From assembly GCA_947173485.1 (NCBI GenBank), contig CAMWFH010000008.1:27407-91406 (forward strand): a stretch of DNA of 64,000 bases. The letters are read 5' to 3'. This document shows, in pieces, positions 40,476-49,557 of this stretch. This DNA comes from an uncultured Clostridia bacterium. Its GTDB lineage: Bacteria; Bacillota; Clostridia; Oscillospirales; Oscillospiraceae. The position numbers and the translations under genes were made by a program. The notes under the pieces are model-generated. The model had not been told where the DNA came from and did no database searches. It saw only the letters and a list, made by a program, of their open reading frames with translations. Each line of letters opens with the position of its first letter. Position 1 is the stretch's first letter.

Positions 40476-42323
40476 TCAGCCCTTCTCCTGGGCCACAAGG
40501 ACCCGGACCAGGCCCCCGGCGGGGTGGCCGAAGCTGTCGTACCAGGCGGTGAGGCGGTAGCTGCCGTCCATCACCGTGTTCAGGTTCACCAAACTGTACT
40601 CGCTGCCGCTGCGCAGATAGACCTGCACGTCCTCCGCCAGCCGGATGGTCTTGCTGTCCACCGTGGCCTGGGAGGCGGTGAGGCTGGAGACGCTGCCCTG
40701 GGACAGGTTGCGGATGGAGGAGACGCTGTTGTCCTGGTAGGCGATCCGCACGCCGCCGGTGGTGATATTGAAGGCGGTGTTGCCGGAGGCGTACTGCCTG
40801 GCTTGGCCGTTCTCGATATAGCTGTAGCTGCCGGAGACGCTGACCCCGCCGGACTGCTCCCGGACCTCCGTCATGATGCCGTAGCGGTACAGGTCCCCGG
40901 TCACGTCCTTCAGGATCAGATGGGTGATCTCCCCGTTGGCGTTGGTGGCGTAGTAGCGCACATGGCCGGAGGAGAGGGTGATCCCCTCCAAGCGGCTGGG
41001 GTAGAGCTTCACATAGCCGCCATCGGTGTTGGTGTCCAGGATCTCCACCTGGCTGGCGAAGGGGGTGCTGCCCAGCTTGCTGGCGGTGACCTTGCCGCCG
41101 AGGCCCCGTTCGGTGAGCCGCCGGACCCCGCTCTGGCTGCCGCTCCAGCCGATGGACACCACGGAGCCTACAGAGATAGTGCTGTCGGTGGTGTAGCTGC
41201 GGACCACCCCGTCGGTGCAGGCCACCTGGACCGCCCGGCCCGCCTGGATGACCCCGCCGCTGGTCATGTAGCTCTCGTTGCCGTTGGCCAGGACCACGCC
41301 GTAGTACACGCTGTCCATGTCCTTGGCATCCAGCACGTCGGCCACGCCGCCGTCCATGCCCAGCAGCAGCGTCACCGTGTCGCCGATGGCGAAGCCGCCC
41401 ATGGCGGAGAGCTTATAGGCCGCGGCGGAGGTGCTGAGGGCGTAGGTGTTCCCCGCCACGGTCACCTGGGTGGGGGAGACGGTGCTGGGGGCGGCGGCGG
41501 TGTAGGTGCCGGTGACGGTGTTGCTGTAGATATAAACGGTACGGATATTTTTGTTGTAGTAATACACATCGTAGCTCTTGGCATCGCTCACATTGGCGCT
41601 CTGGCCGTTGCGGTAGACGGTGACATTGGTGGTGAGGGGCAGCTTCTCCCCCGGCAGCAGGGTGAAGGGGCCACGGAGGTCCTTGGCCACCAGGGCGGCG
41701 TAGTCCAGCTCCCCGGAGGCGGTGAGGCTGTAGCCCAGGGAGGCGGCATAGACCTGGCCGCTCTTGGTCTGGGCGGTCATCAGGTTATAGAAGAGGTACA
41801 TGCAGTCCCGGCGGCTCAGGAGCGCCCCCTGGCCGGCGGACACGCCCTCGTCCAGGTCCAGGGCCCGGTACTTGCTCAGCTGGGCTGTGGGGTAGACCCC
41901 CGTCAGGTCCTCGCTGGTGTACCCCAGCAGCCGCAGCAGCACCGTGGCCGCCTCCTCCAGGCGGATGGTGCTGTCCGGCCGGAAGGTGCCGTCCACATAG
42001 CCGATGAACCACTTCTGTTCCACCGCGATGCGGATATACTCCGAGGCCCAGTGGCCCCGCTTCACGTCCTTGAACAGGGAGTAGCCGGTGTCGTCCCCCA
42101 CGCTGTCCCGGTAGGGGGAGGCCGCCACCAGCATCTTGGCGAACTGGGCCCGGGTGACATAGCCGCCCAGGTCCATATCACCGTTCTGGTCCCCGGTCAT
42201 GATGCCCAGGGCCTGGACGGTGTGCTGGACCGTATCCGCGTCTGCCGCCCTGGCCGCCCCCGGCATGAGGGCGGCGGCGAGGCAGAGGCAGAGCAAAAGG
42301 CTGACGAGCCGTTTCATCTTCAT
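40476..42323 (-). CDS. SLH-domain secreted protein within the MacAB-like operon
   Basis: 615 residues with a signal peptide (1-24, ending AARAAD). Two or three SLH motifs lie at the N-terminus: 'MDLGGYVTRAQFAKMLVAAS', 'FKDVKRGHWASEYIRIAVEQ' and 'FRPDSTIRLEEAATVLLRLL'. A long beta-rich C-terminal region with Tyr/Ser/Val repeats follows ('YYGVVLANGNESYM', 'VRYYATNANGEITHLILKDV'). N-terminal SLH placement and the operon suggest an envelope component working with the exporter. ATG 42323 lies 5 bases after GGAGGG. It begins 19 bases after the permease stop. Confidence 0.88.
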   Translation of the reverse strand: MKMKRLVSLLLCLCLAAALMPGAARAADADTVQHTVQALGIMTGDQNGDMDLGGYVTRAQFAKMLVAASPYRDSVGDDTGYSLFKDVKRGHWASEYIRIAVEQKWFIGYVDGTFRPDSTIRLEEAATVLLRLLGYTSEDLTGVYPTAQLSKYRALDLDEGVSAGQGALLSRRDCMYLFYNLMTAQTKSGQVYAASLGYSLTASGELDYAALVAKDLRGPFTLLPGEKLPLTTNVTVYRNGQSANVSDAKSYDVYYYNKNIRTVYIYSNTVTGTYTAAAPSTVSPTQVTVAGNTYALSTSAAAYKLSAMGGFAIGDTVTLLLGMDGGVADVLDAKDMDSVYYGVVLANGNESYMTSGGVIQAGRAVQVACTDGVVRSYTTDSTISVGSVVSIGWSGSQSGVRRLTERGLGGKVTASKLGSTPFASQVEILDTNTDGGYVKLYPSRLEGITLSSGHVRYYATNANGEITHLILKDVTGDLYRYGIMTEVREQSGGVSVSGSYSYIENGQARQYASGNTAFNITTGGVRIAYQDNSVSSIRNLSQGSVSSLTASQATVDSKTIRLAEDVQVYLRSGSEYSLVNLNTVMDGSYRLTAWYDSFGHPAGGLVRVLVAQEKG

Positions 42324-42342
42324 GTATTTCCCTCCAAAAACG

Positions 42343-43539
42343 TTATTCGTAACGCAGCGCGTCGATGGGGTTGAGCCTGGCCGCCTTCCGGGCGGGCAGG
42401 AAGCCGAAGAGGATGCCGATAAAGGCGGAGACGCCGAAGGCCATGGCGATCGAGGCATTGGAGGGCGTCACGGACATGTTCTCCTGCATCAGCACCACGA
42501 TCAGCTGGGTGGCGATCATAGACAGCCCGTACCCCACCAGGATGCCGATCACCCCGCCGATGGCGCTGGTGACGGCGGCCTCGATGACGAACTGGCCCAT
42601 GATGGTCCGCTCCTTGGCCCCCAGGGCCTTGCGGATTCCGATCTCCCGGGTCCGCTCGGTGACGGACACCAGCATGATGTTCATGATCCCGATGCCCCCC
42701 ACCACCAGGGAGATGGCGGCGATGGCCGCCAGGATGGTGATCAGCACGTTGATCATGCCGGTCATGGCGTCCAGCATCTCGGACATGCTCTGGACGTAGT
42801 AGGCCCCATCGGAGCCAAAGACCTCTTCCAGCTCGGTCTCGATGAGCTTTTTGGCCTCGCTGGCCCGGCTCTCGTCCACCACGGTGACGGCGTACTGGTT
42901 CAAGGCCGCGCCAGTGAGGCGGGCGGCGGTGGTGTAAGGGACGTAGATCATATCGTCCTCGCCCCCCTCCTCCAGTTTCTCGCCGGACTGGGCCATCACC
43001 CCCACCACGGTATACTTGTTGCCCCCGATGCGGATGGTCTCGCCCACCGCGCCGTTGGGGAAGTAGACCTGGGCCACATAGGCCCCGATGACGCAGACCT
43101 TCAGCCGCTGGGCGATGTCGATGTATTGCAGCTCCCGGCCCTGGGCCACGGTGAAGCTGCGGACCTTGGTCAGGTAGCTCTCGCTGACGCCACCCAAGGT
43201 GGTCCGGGTCAGGTTCTCCGTGCCGATCTTGGCGGGGACGTAGATATTGACCATGGGGGTCACCTGGTCCAGCAGGTCGGGATGGTCCGCCGCCAGCTGG
43301 TACATCCATTCGTCATCGATGCTCCGGGTGGAGCCCCGGCCATAGACGTTGACGGTCAGGATGTTGGTGCCCACCGAGCGGAACTGGTCGGTCATGTAGC
43401 GTTCCATGCCGTTGCCCAGGCCCACGATGACCATGACGGCGGCGATGCCGATGATGATGCCCAGCATGGTGAGGAAGGAGCGCATCTTGTTGGAAAAGAC
43501 GCTCCGCCAGGCCATCTGGAAGGACTCGATGATGTTCAC
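42343..43539 (-). CDS. MacB/FtsX-type ABC transporter permease
   Basis: 398 residues with the MacB permease architecture: TM1 after 'AWRSVFSNKMRSFLTMLGIIIGIAAVMVI', a large extracytoplasmic domain (~45-270), then three C-terminal helices ending 'GFLPARKAARLNPIDALRYE', the FtsX signature. It couples ATP hydrolysis to movement in a periplasm-side domain, usually exporting peptides, lantibiotics or drugs. Its ATG overlaps the ATPase stop by 4 bases. Confidence 0.93.
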   Translation of the reverse strand: MNIIESFQMAWRSVFSNKMRSFLTMLGIIIGIAAVMVIVGLGNGMERYMTDQFRSVGTNILTVNVYGRGSTRSIDDEWMYQLAADHPDLLDQVTPMVNIYVPAKIGTENLTRTTLGGVSESYLTKVRSFTVAQGRELQYIDIAQRLKVCVIGAYVAQVYFPNGAVGETIRIGGNKYTVVGVMAQSGEKLEEGGEDDMIYVPYTTAARLTGAALNQYAVTVVDESRASEAKKLIETELEEVFGSDGAYYVQSMSEMLDAMTGMINVLITILAAIAAISLVVGGIGIMNIMLVSVTERTREIGIRKALGAKERTIMGQFVIEAAVTSAIGGVIGILVGYGLSMIATQLIVVLMQENMSVTPSNASIAMAFGVSAFIGILFGFLPARKAARLNPIDALRYE

Positions 43540-44294
43540 GCCGGCGTGCCCCCCTTCCTCCGGCTCCGGCGGACCAGGGGCTCGTCGTGGGTGACCACCG
43601 CCGCCGGGTCGTCGGAGGAGCCGTCATAGACCACCCGTCCGTCCTCCAGGCGGACGATCCGCTCGGCGGTGACGGCGATGGAGTTGTCGTGGGTGATCAG
43701 GACCACGGTGTTGCCCTGGTCGTGGAGGTCCTGGAGCATCTCCAGCACCTCCCGGCTGGTGCGGCTGTCCAGGGCGCCGGTGGGCTCGTCGGCCAAGATC
43801 ACCGCCGGGGACCCCGCCAGGGCACGGGCGATGGACACCCGCTGCTGCTGACCGCCGGAGAGCTGGCTGGGCAGGTTCCGGGTCTTATCGGCCAGGCCCA
43901 CCGTCTCCAGCACCTCCAGGGCCCGCCGCCGGCGGGCGATGCGGTCCATGCCAGCGTACATCAGGGGCACCTCCACGTTCTCCAGCACCGAGAGCTTGGG
44001 GAGCAGGTTGTACTGCTGGAAGATGAACCCCAGCATCCGGTTGCGGATCTCCGCCAGCTTGTTCTTGTTCATCTGGCTGACGGCCTGGCCCCCCAGGTAG
44101 TACTCCCCGCTGGTGGGCACGTCCAGACAGCCGATGATGTTCATACAGGTGGACTTGCCCGAGCCGGACTTGCCCACGATGGCCACGAACTCCCCCCGCT
44201 CCACCGTGAGCGAGATATCATCGGCGGCCTTCACCAGGGTGTCGCCCATCTGGTAGTGCTTGGAGACATGGTCAAATCGGATCAGTTCTTCCAT
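43536..44294 (-). CDS. MacB-type ABC transporter ATP-binding protein
   Basis: 252 residues. Walker A GKSGSGKST, Q-loop 'FIFQQYNLLPKLSVLENVE', ABC signature LSGGQQQR, Walker B 'AVILADEPTGALD' and the H-loop 'VVLITHDN' are all intact. The LolD/MacB subfamily is indicated by 'YQMGDTLVKAADDISLTVERGEF'. The C-terminal 25 residues are extra and charged. It lies between the adaptor gene (10 bases upstream) and the permease. Confidence 0.95.
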   Translation of the reverse strand: MEELIRFDHVSKHYQMGDTLVKAADDISLTVERGEFVAIVGKSGSGKSTCMNIIGCLDVPTSGEYYLGGQAVSQMNKNKLAEIRNRMLGFIFQQYNLLPKLSVLENVEVPLMYAGMDRIARRRRALEVLETVGLADKTRNLPSQLSGGQQQRVSIARALAGSPAVILADEPTGALDSRTSREVLEMLQDLHDQGNTVVLITHDNSIAVTAERIVRLEDGRVVYDGSSDDPAAVVTHDEPLVRRSRRKGGTPA

Positions 44295-44304
44295 GGCCCG
44301 CCTC

Positions 44305-45972
44305 CTAGCCGACTACGACGACCTGGCCGCCGCCGGGACCGCCGGGTCCGCCGCCCATGAAGAAGAAGTTGTTATCATCGCTGGTGGGGATGTAGGCGAT
44401 GGTGTCGCCCGGCTCGATGCCGGAGGTGATCTCTACCCAGTCCCCGTCGCTGACGCCTACGGTGACGTCCTTGTAGGTGAACCCGGCGGGCAGGCCGGTG
44501 GCCTCGTCCATGCCACCGGTGTTTTCACCGGTGAGGACCAGGACCTGGTCGCCCCGGGCCACGGCCCCGGCGGGGATGCGGACCACATCGGTCACATGGG
44601 AGATATCGATCTCACAGTCCACGTTCATCCCCGGCAGCAGGTCCCCTGGCTCGTCGATGCGGATGGTGACCGGGTAGGTGGTGACGCCGTTGGTGGTGGT
44701 GCCCTTGATGCTGATGGTGGTGACCTTCCCGGTGAAGGTCTGGCCCGGCAGGGCGTCGGCGGTGATCTGTACCGGCTGGCCCAGCTGGAGCTTGCCGATG
44801 TCCAGCTCGTCTATGTAGAGGGTCATGGTCAGATAGCGCAGGTCGTAGATGGTGCAGAGGGCCTTGCCGCTCTCCAGGGTGTCCCCGGCCTTGTAGACCT
44901 TCTCCACCACGGTGCCCTGGATGGGGGACTTGATGGTATAGTCCTCCAGCCGGTCGTACTGGTTCTCCAGGGCGATCTGGGCGTCCCGGAGGGAGATGTA
45001 GGCGTTCTGTACCTGGTCGGAGACGCTGCTGCTCTGGATGGAGAGCAGGGCCTGGTCCTTAGCCACATGGGCCCCCTCCCGCACCAGCAGGGCCGCCACG
45101 TCCCCGGAGGCCGGGGCAGTGACCACCGTCTCGTTCTCATAGGCGAAGAGGGCGGCGGCGGTGCAGGCGTAGTCCCCCACGGTGGCGGTGGCGGAGGTCT
45201 CGTTGGTGATGGCCCCCGGATTTTGCACCTGGATGGTCACATTGCGGACGATCCGGTTGCCGGGGAGGACCTGGTCCGCGCCGCTGACCTTGGTCACGGT
45301 GCCGGAGACGGTCTCGAAGGTCCCCTCCAGGGTCACCTGGGCGCTCTGGCCCACGGAGATGTTCGCCGCGTCGTCGGCGGGGAAGGGGAGGACCAGGGTC
45401 ATGGTGTCCCGGTCCACCACCCGGGCCACGGTCTCGCCAGCATTGATCTGGTCCCCGGCCTCCACCAGCAGCTCGGTGACGGTGCCGGCGGCGGGGGCCT
45501 TCACGTTCAGATCGCTGAGGTCCTCCTGGCGGCGCTGGTAGTTGGTCTGGCTCTGGCCCAGGGCCAGCTCGGCCCGCTCGATGGAGGTGGCCAGGTCGGC
45601 GCTGTCCACCTTGTAGAGGATCTGGTCCTTCTCTACGATATCCCCCTCCTCAAAGCCGTCCTCCAGGATCTCCCCGGAGGTCAGGGTGGTGACGGTGTAG
45701 GAGTCCGCCGGCTGGAGGGCGCCGCTGCCGGAGAGGGTGACGTGGATATCGCCCCGCTCGGCCACGGCGTTCTGGTACAAGCTCCCGCCGCCGACAGGGC
45801 CCGCCTTGCCGCCGAAGCACCGGCGCAGCAGGAGGGCGGCGGCCACCAGGACCACCAGGAGAAGGATCCATCGCTTCTTTTTCTTTGGCTTGAGGGGCGT
45901 ACCGGCCATGTGGGCGAGGCCTCGCTTCTTGGGCTTTTCCGTTTCCGTCACGGTTTGCGGTTCCTGGACCAT
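44305..45972 (-). CDS. HlyD/MacA-type membrane fusion (adaptor) protein
   Basis: 555 residues: a cytoplasmic Lys-rich start, one transmembrane segment (~33-50, 'RWILLLVVLVAAALLL'), two biotinyl-lipoyl-like half motifs ('GEILEDGFEEGDIVEKDQIL', 'VKAPAAGTVTELLVEAGDQI'), a second lipoyl pair around 'TVVEKVYKAGDTL', beta-barrel region and a Gly-rich tail. It is the adaptor that links a MacB-type pump to the outside; in this monoderm it likely shapes the exit path. First gene of the operon, with AAGGAAAGG before ATG 45972. Confidence 0.92.
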   Translation of the reverse strand: MVQEPQTVTETEKPKKRGLAHMAGTPLKPKKKKRWILLLVVLVAAALLLRRCFGGKAGPVGGGSLYQNAVAERGDIHVTLSGSGALQPADSYTVTTLTSGEILEDGFEEGDIVEKDQILYKVDSADLATSIERAELALGQSQTNYQRRQEDLSDLNVKAPAAGTVTELLVEAGDQINAGETVARVVDRDTMTLVLPFPADDAANISVGQSAQVTLEGTFETVSGTVTKVSGADQVLPGNRIVRNVTIQVQNPGAITNETSATATVGDYACTAAALFAYENETVVTAPASGDVAALLVREGAHVAKDQALLSIQSSSVSDQVQNAYISLRDAQIALENQYDRLEDYTIKSPIQGTVVEKVYKAGDTLESGKALCTIYDLRYLTMTLYIDELDIGKLQLGQPVQITADALPGQTFTGKVTTISIKGTTTNGVTTYPVTIRIDEPGDLLPGMNVDCEIDISHVTDVVRIPAGAVARGDQVLVLTGENTGGMDEATGLPAGFTYKDVTVGVSDGDWVEITSGIEPGDTIAYIPTSDDNNFFFMGGGPGGPGGGQVVVVG

Positions 45973-46578
45973 AGATGTATACCTTGCCTTTCCTTTGAGG
46001 ATATCTTGGGGATGCGCGATCTTTCAAAGCCGTGTCCTAAAGTAACACAGGCTGTTGGAAAAACTGTGACAGGGATGTGAAATAATTGTAAATCTTCCAG
46101 CTCCCCGGACCGCTGGATAGGAGCATACACCTTCCACCAGGGGGAATGTCAAGAGGGGATGGGGCATCTTAAAAGAGATTTAAGAAAAAATGCCCGTTTC
46201 GTTAAAGGACAGGCCCGGTGAGGGCGGTCGGATGGTAGAAGAAAGATAGCTGTGATTACTGTTTATGTGTAGTATATACAGATAGGGCCCATCTGTCAAG
46301 TCCCGTTTTGGGAAATGTTCGAGGGACAAAAATAGGGAAAACGGCGGATGCTGGTTAGATCTACTAGCAAAAGCCGCCGTTTTTGTATATTTTCCCGAGA
46401 GAAAGCCGGAGAAGAGCGGAAACCTTGTGAAATTGGTCTATTGCGAAAATCCCGTATTTCCGTTAAACTTTACTCATGTAAAGAACGCGTATTCTTTACA
46501 TATCGTTTTTCCTCAATCTTCTCCATCTGGCAGGCGGCCCTGTTCCTCGGAACGGGGCCGCTTGTCATCTATCCAGCC
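45973..46578. other. Intergenic stretch with hairpins, no gene seen
   Basis: About 600 bases between divergently placed ends hold no supportable reading frame. Visible structures are a bidirectional terminator-like hairpin AAAACGGCGG / CCGCCGTTTTT (46338-46384), a perfect 10-base inverted repeat ATGTAAAGAA / TTCTTTACAT with a 6-base spacer (46476-46501) followed by GTTTTTCC, and GCGGCCC..GTTCC / GGAAC..GGGCCGC (46543-46570 region) just beyond the MATE stop. The DNA from 46081 to 46500 is AT-richer than its surroundings. Confidence 0.5.
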
Positions 46579-47979
46579 TCACCAGGGGGCCGGCGAGCCG
46601 TCCGGCAGGTCCAGACGGCGGTAGGCGGTGAGCATCATAGTGGCCCAGGCGGCGATACCGCCGATCAGGTCCGACAGGGGCTCCGCCAGAAAGACGCCAT
46701 AGACCCCCAGTCCGCCCAGCCGGGGCAGCAGGAGCATGAAGGGCACCACCAGAAAGACCTTCCGCAGCAGGGAGAAAAAGACAGCGTACTTGGAGCGGCC
46801 CAGGGCCACGAAGGTGTTCTGTCCCACGTTCTGGAAGGACATGAAGACGTAGCAGCCGAAGTAGGTCCGTAGCATGGGGACGGTGGCCGTTACCAGTTCC
46901 GGCTTATCGTTGAAGATCAGGATGAACAGCTGGGGGAAGGCCAGCAGGGCCAGCCAGATGGTCCCGTTGTAGAGGAAGCAGATCTTGCTGATGTAGCGGA
47001 TGGCCTCCCGGACCCGGCTGTACTTTTTTGCCCCGAAGTTGTAGCCCATGATGGGCTGGGAGCCCTGGGTCAGGCCCCGGATGGGCTGGAACACCACCTC
47101 CCGCAGGGAGTTGATCACGGTCATGGCCCCCACATACAGGTCCCCCATGGCCGCGCCGCCGGCCAGGGAGCCGTAGGTGAAGAGGAGGGCGTTGCCCAGG
47201 GCCTGGACGATGCTGTTGGTGATGCCGAAGGTGAAGCCGGTGAGGCCCAGGGTGGAGATCCGCCGGACGATGGACCAGTCCGGCCGCATGACCTCCGGCC
47301 GCAGCCGCAGGAGAGTCTTTTTCCCGGTGAGGAAGGCGGTCACCCAGGCCGCGGAGGCCCCCTGGGCGATGATGGTGGCCAGGGCCGCCCCCTTCACGCC
47401 CATATGGAAGGCGTAGATGAACAACGGGTCCAGCAGCAGGTTGATCACCGCCCCCAGCAGCACGGTCATCATCCCGGTCCGGGCGAAGCCCTGGCAGTTG
47501 ATGAAGGGGTTCATGCCCAGGCTGAGCATGACGAACACGGTGCCGGCCAAGTAGATCGTCAGATAGTCGCTGGCGTAGCCGATGGTGGAGTCGCTGGCGC
47601 CGAACAGGTAGAGGATGGGCCGGTGGAAGATGTAGAAGAGGACCGTCAGGGTACCGGCGAAGGCCAGCAGCATGGTCATGGCGTTGCCCATGACCCGTGC
47701 GGCCCGCGTATCGTCTCCCTCGCCCCGGGCCATGGAGCAGAGGGGCCCGCCCCCCATGCCGCAGAGGTTGGCGAAGGCGGTGATGATGCTGGTGATGGGC
47801 ATGGCCAGGCCGATGCCGGTGATGGCCAGGTCCCCCTCTCCGGGGATATGGCCGATAAAGGCCCGGTCCACCACGTTGTAGAGGACCACCGTCAGCTGAG
47901 CCACCGTCAGCGGGATGCCCAGCCGCAGGATGTTCTTCGCGATGCTGCCCTGACTGAAATCGCTCTGTACCTTTTCCAT
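46579..47979 (-). CDS. MATE family efflux transporter (third copy)
   Basis: 466 residues, about 12 transmembrane segments, with MATE motifs 'LGIPLTVAQLTVVLYNVVDRAFIGHI' and 'PIMGYNFGAKKYSRV'. The GQ-like loops resemble the DinF/MepA branch. The much longer open frame upstream is not used: ATG 47979 follows GGAGGG and begins the conserved N-terminus. The gene stands alone and is divergent from the CotJC-like gene. Substrate unknown. Confidence 0.92.
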   Translation of the reverse strand: MEKVQSDFSQGSIAKNILRLGIPLTVAQLTVVLYNVVDRAFIGHIPGEGDLAITGIGLAMPITSIITAFANLCGMGGGPLCSMARGEGDDTRAARVMGNAMTMLLAFAGTLTVLFYIFHRPILYLFGASDSTIGYASDYLTIYLAGTVFVMLSLGMNPFINCQGFARTGMMTVLLGAVINLLLDPLFIYAFHMGVKGAALATIIAQGASAAWVTAFLTGKKTLLRLRPEVMRPDWSIVRRISTLGLTGFTFGITNSIVQALGNALLFTYGSLAGGAAMGDLYVGAMTVINSLREVVFQPIRGLTQGSQPIMGYNFGAKKYSRVREAIRYISKICFLYNGTIWLALLAFPQLFILIFNDKPELVTATVPMLRTYFGCYVFMSFQNVGQNTFVALGRSKYAVFFSLLRKVFLVVPFMLLLPRLGGLGVYGVFLAEPLSDLIGGIAAWATMMLTAYRRLDLPDGSPAPW

Positions 47980-48117
47980 ATGTTCCCTCCCGCGGCCCGT
48001 TCGATCTGTTTGCCTACAGTTTATCATAAAGAGATCGGAAATGCCAGAGCTTTTCCCGCATATTTCCCCCGCCGTGAGGAAATCTAGGGACAACATTTGC
48101 GGCGAGGAGGACGACCC

Positions 48118-48783
48118 ATGTTCAAACACGAAAAAGAGCTGTTCCACCCGGTGGGCGTAGAGCGCCCCGACCCCCAGTACGCAGCCCTGCTCCAGGAGCA
48201 GCTGGGCGGCGGCAACGGCGAGCTGAAGGCGGCCATGCAGTATATGTCCCAGTCCTTTCGAATCAAGGACCCCAAGATCAAGGATCTGTTCATGGACATC
48301 GCGGCGGAGGAGCTGGGCCATATGGAGATGGTGGCCCAGACTATCAACCTGCTCAACGGCCACGATGTGGACGCCAAGCAGGTGGCAGCGGGGGAGATCG
48401 AGACCCACGTCCTGCTGGGGCTGAACCCCGGCCTGATCAACGCCTCCGGCTACTCCTGGACGGCGGACTATGTCACCGTCACCGGGGACCTCTGCGCGGA
48501 TATCCTGAGCAACATCGCCTCGGAGCAGCGGGCCAAGGTGGTCTATGAGTATCTCTACCGCCAGATCAAGGACAAGCGGGTCCGGGAGACCATCGACTTC
48601 CTCCTGAACCGGGAGGAGGCCCACAACCAGATGTTCCGGGACGCCTTCAACAGCGTGCAGAACTCCGGCTCCAACCGGGACTTCGGCACCAACAAGGCGG
48701 CCAGGATGTATTTCTCCATGTCCGACCCAGGTCCCAACGCCTTTGCCGGCAAGGAGGTCACGCCGCCGGCCTTCAAGCGCTGA
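48118..48783 (+). CDS. cotJC: Manganese catalase family protein, CotJC-like
   Basis: 221 residues of the dimanganese catalase family, with ferritin-like helices and ligands in 'LKAAMQYMSQSF', 'DIAAEELGHMEMV' (E-E-H) and 'LLNREEAHNQMF' (E..H). In spore formers such short versions are the CotJC spore-coat protein, usually made in the mother cell and possibly removing hydrogen peroxide. ATG 48118 follows GAGGAGG. cotJA and cotJB, the usual neighbours, are absent here. The terminator after it is shared with livF. Confidence 0.85.
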   Translation: MFKHEKELFHPVGVERPDPQYAALLQEQLGGGNGELKAAMQYMSQSFRIKDPKIKDLFMDIAAEELGHMEMVAQTINLLNGHDVDAKQVAAGEIETHVLLGLNPGLINASGYSWTADYVTVTGDLCADILSNIASEQRAKVVYEYLYRQIKDKRVRETIDFLLNREEAHNQMFRDAFNSVQNSGSNRDFGTNKAARMYFSMSDPGPNAFAGKEVTPPAFKR

Positions 48784-48788
48784 GCATC

Positions 48789-48832
48789 AAAAAAGTACCG
48801 CCGCGGGCCGATGCCCGCGGCGGCGCTCCTTT
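48789..48832. terminator. Bidirectional terminator between cotJC and livF
   Basis: CCGCCGCGGGC-CGAT-GCCCGCGGCGG stem (48798-48823) with an A6 tract on the left (T6 for the minus strand) and CTCCTTT on the right. Confidence 0.85.
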
Positions 48833-48858
48833 ATCATGCTGTCGTGTATATCCGTCCG

Positions 48859-49557
48859 TCAGCTGCCCAGGTAGGCCCGCTTGACATCCTCGTTGCGCAG
48901 CAGCTCCTTTCCGGGGCCGGTGAGGGTGATCTTGCCGGTCTCCAGCACATAGCCGGTGTGGGCGGTGTGGAGGGCCATGTAGGCGTTCTGCTCGATCAGC
49001 AGCACCGTGACCCCCTGCCGGTTGATCTCCCGGATGATCTCGAAGATCCCCTTCACCACCAGGGGCGCCAGGCCCAGGCTGGGCTCATCCATCATGATGA
49101 TCTTAGGCCGGCTCATCAGCGCCCGGCCCACCGCCAGCATCTGCTGCTCACCGCCGGAGAGGGTCCCCGCCGCCTGCCAGGAGCGCTCCTGGAGCCGGGG
49201 GAACAGCTCATAGACCCACTTGATGTCGCTGTCCAGACTGTCCTTCCGCAGGTAGGCGCCGATTCGCAGGTTCTCCAGCACCGTCAGGTCCGGGAACACC
49301 CGCCGCCCCTCGGGCACCAGAGTGATCCCCTTGGATACGATCTTATCCGGGGACAGGCCGGTGATGTCCTCGCCGTCCAGCTGGATATGGCCGCCGGCGG
49401 GCCGGACCAGGCCGGCGATGGTCCGCAGGGTGGTGGACTTCCCCGCGCCGTTGGCCCCGATCAGGGTGACGATCTGGCCGTTGGGCACCTCGAAGGAGAT
49501 GCCCTTCACCGCCTCGATCCCGCCATAGCTGACCTTCAGGTCATTGATCTTCAGCAT
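48859..49557 (-). CDS. livF: Branched-chain amino acid ABC transporter ATPase LivF
   Basis: 232 residues. Walker A GANGAGKST, signature 'LSGGEQQMLAVGRAL', Walker B 'IIMMDEPSLGL' and the LivF-typical tail 'GYVLETGKITLTGPGKELL' are visible. It powers uptake of Leu/Ile/Val or related ligands together with LivG. ATG 49557 begins MLKINDLKVSYGG; the longer frame overlaps livG further without homology. The last 17 bases of livG overlap it. Last gene of livJHMGF. Confidence 0.95.
   Translation of the reverse strand: MLKINDLKVSYGGIEAVKGISFEVPNGQIVTLIGANGAGKSTTLRTIAGLVRPAGGHIQLDGEDITGLSPDKIVSKGITLVPEGRRVFPDLTVLENLRIGAYLRKDSLDSDIKWVYELFPRLQERSWQAAGTLSGGEQQMLAVGRALMSRPKIIMMDEPSLGLAPLVVKGIFEIIREINRQGVTVLLIEQNAYMALHTAHTGYVLETGKITLTGPGKELLRNEDVKRAYLGS

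Noticed and set aside
39639..42374. 911-codon plus-strand frame
   Set aside because: Shadow of the DUF434 and SLH genes, which have signal peptide, SLH motifs and correct operon spacing.
46579..48624. MATE gene extended upstream to 48624
   Set aside because: The extra 215 residues are antisense to the CotJC-like gene; conserved MATE sequence starts at 47979 behind GGAGGG.
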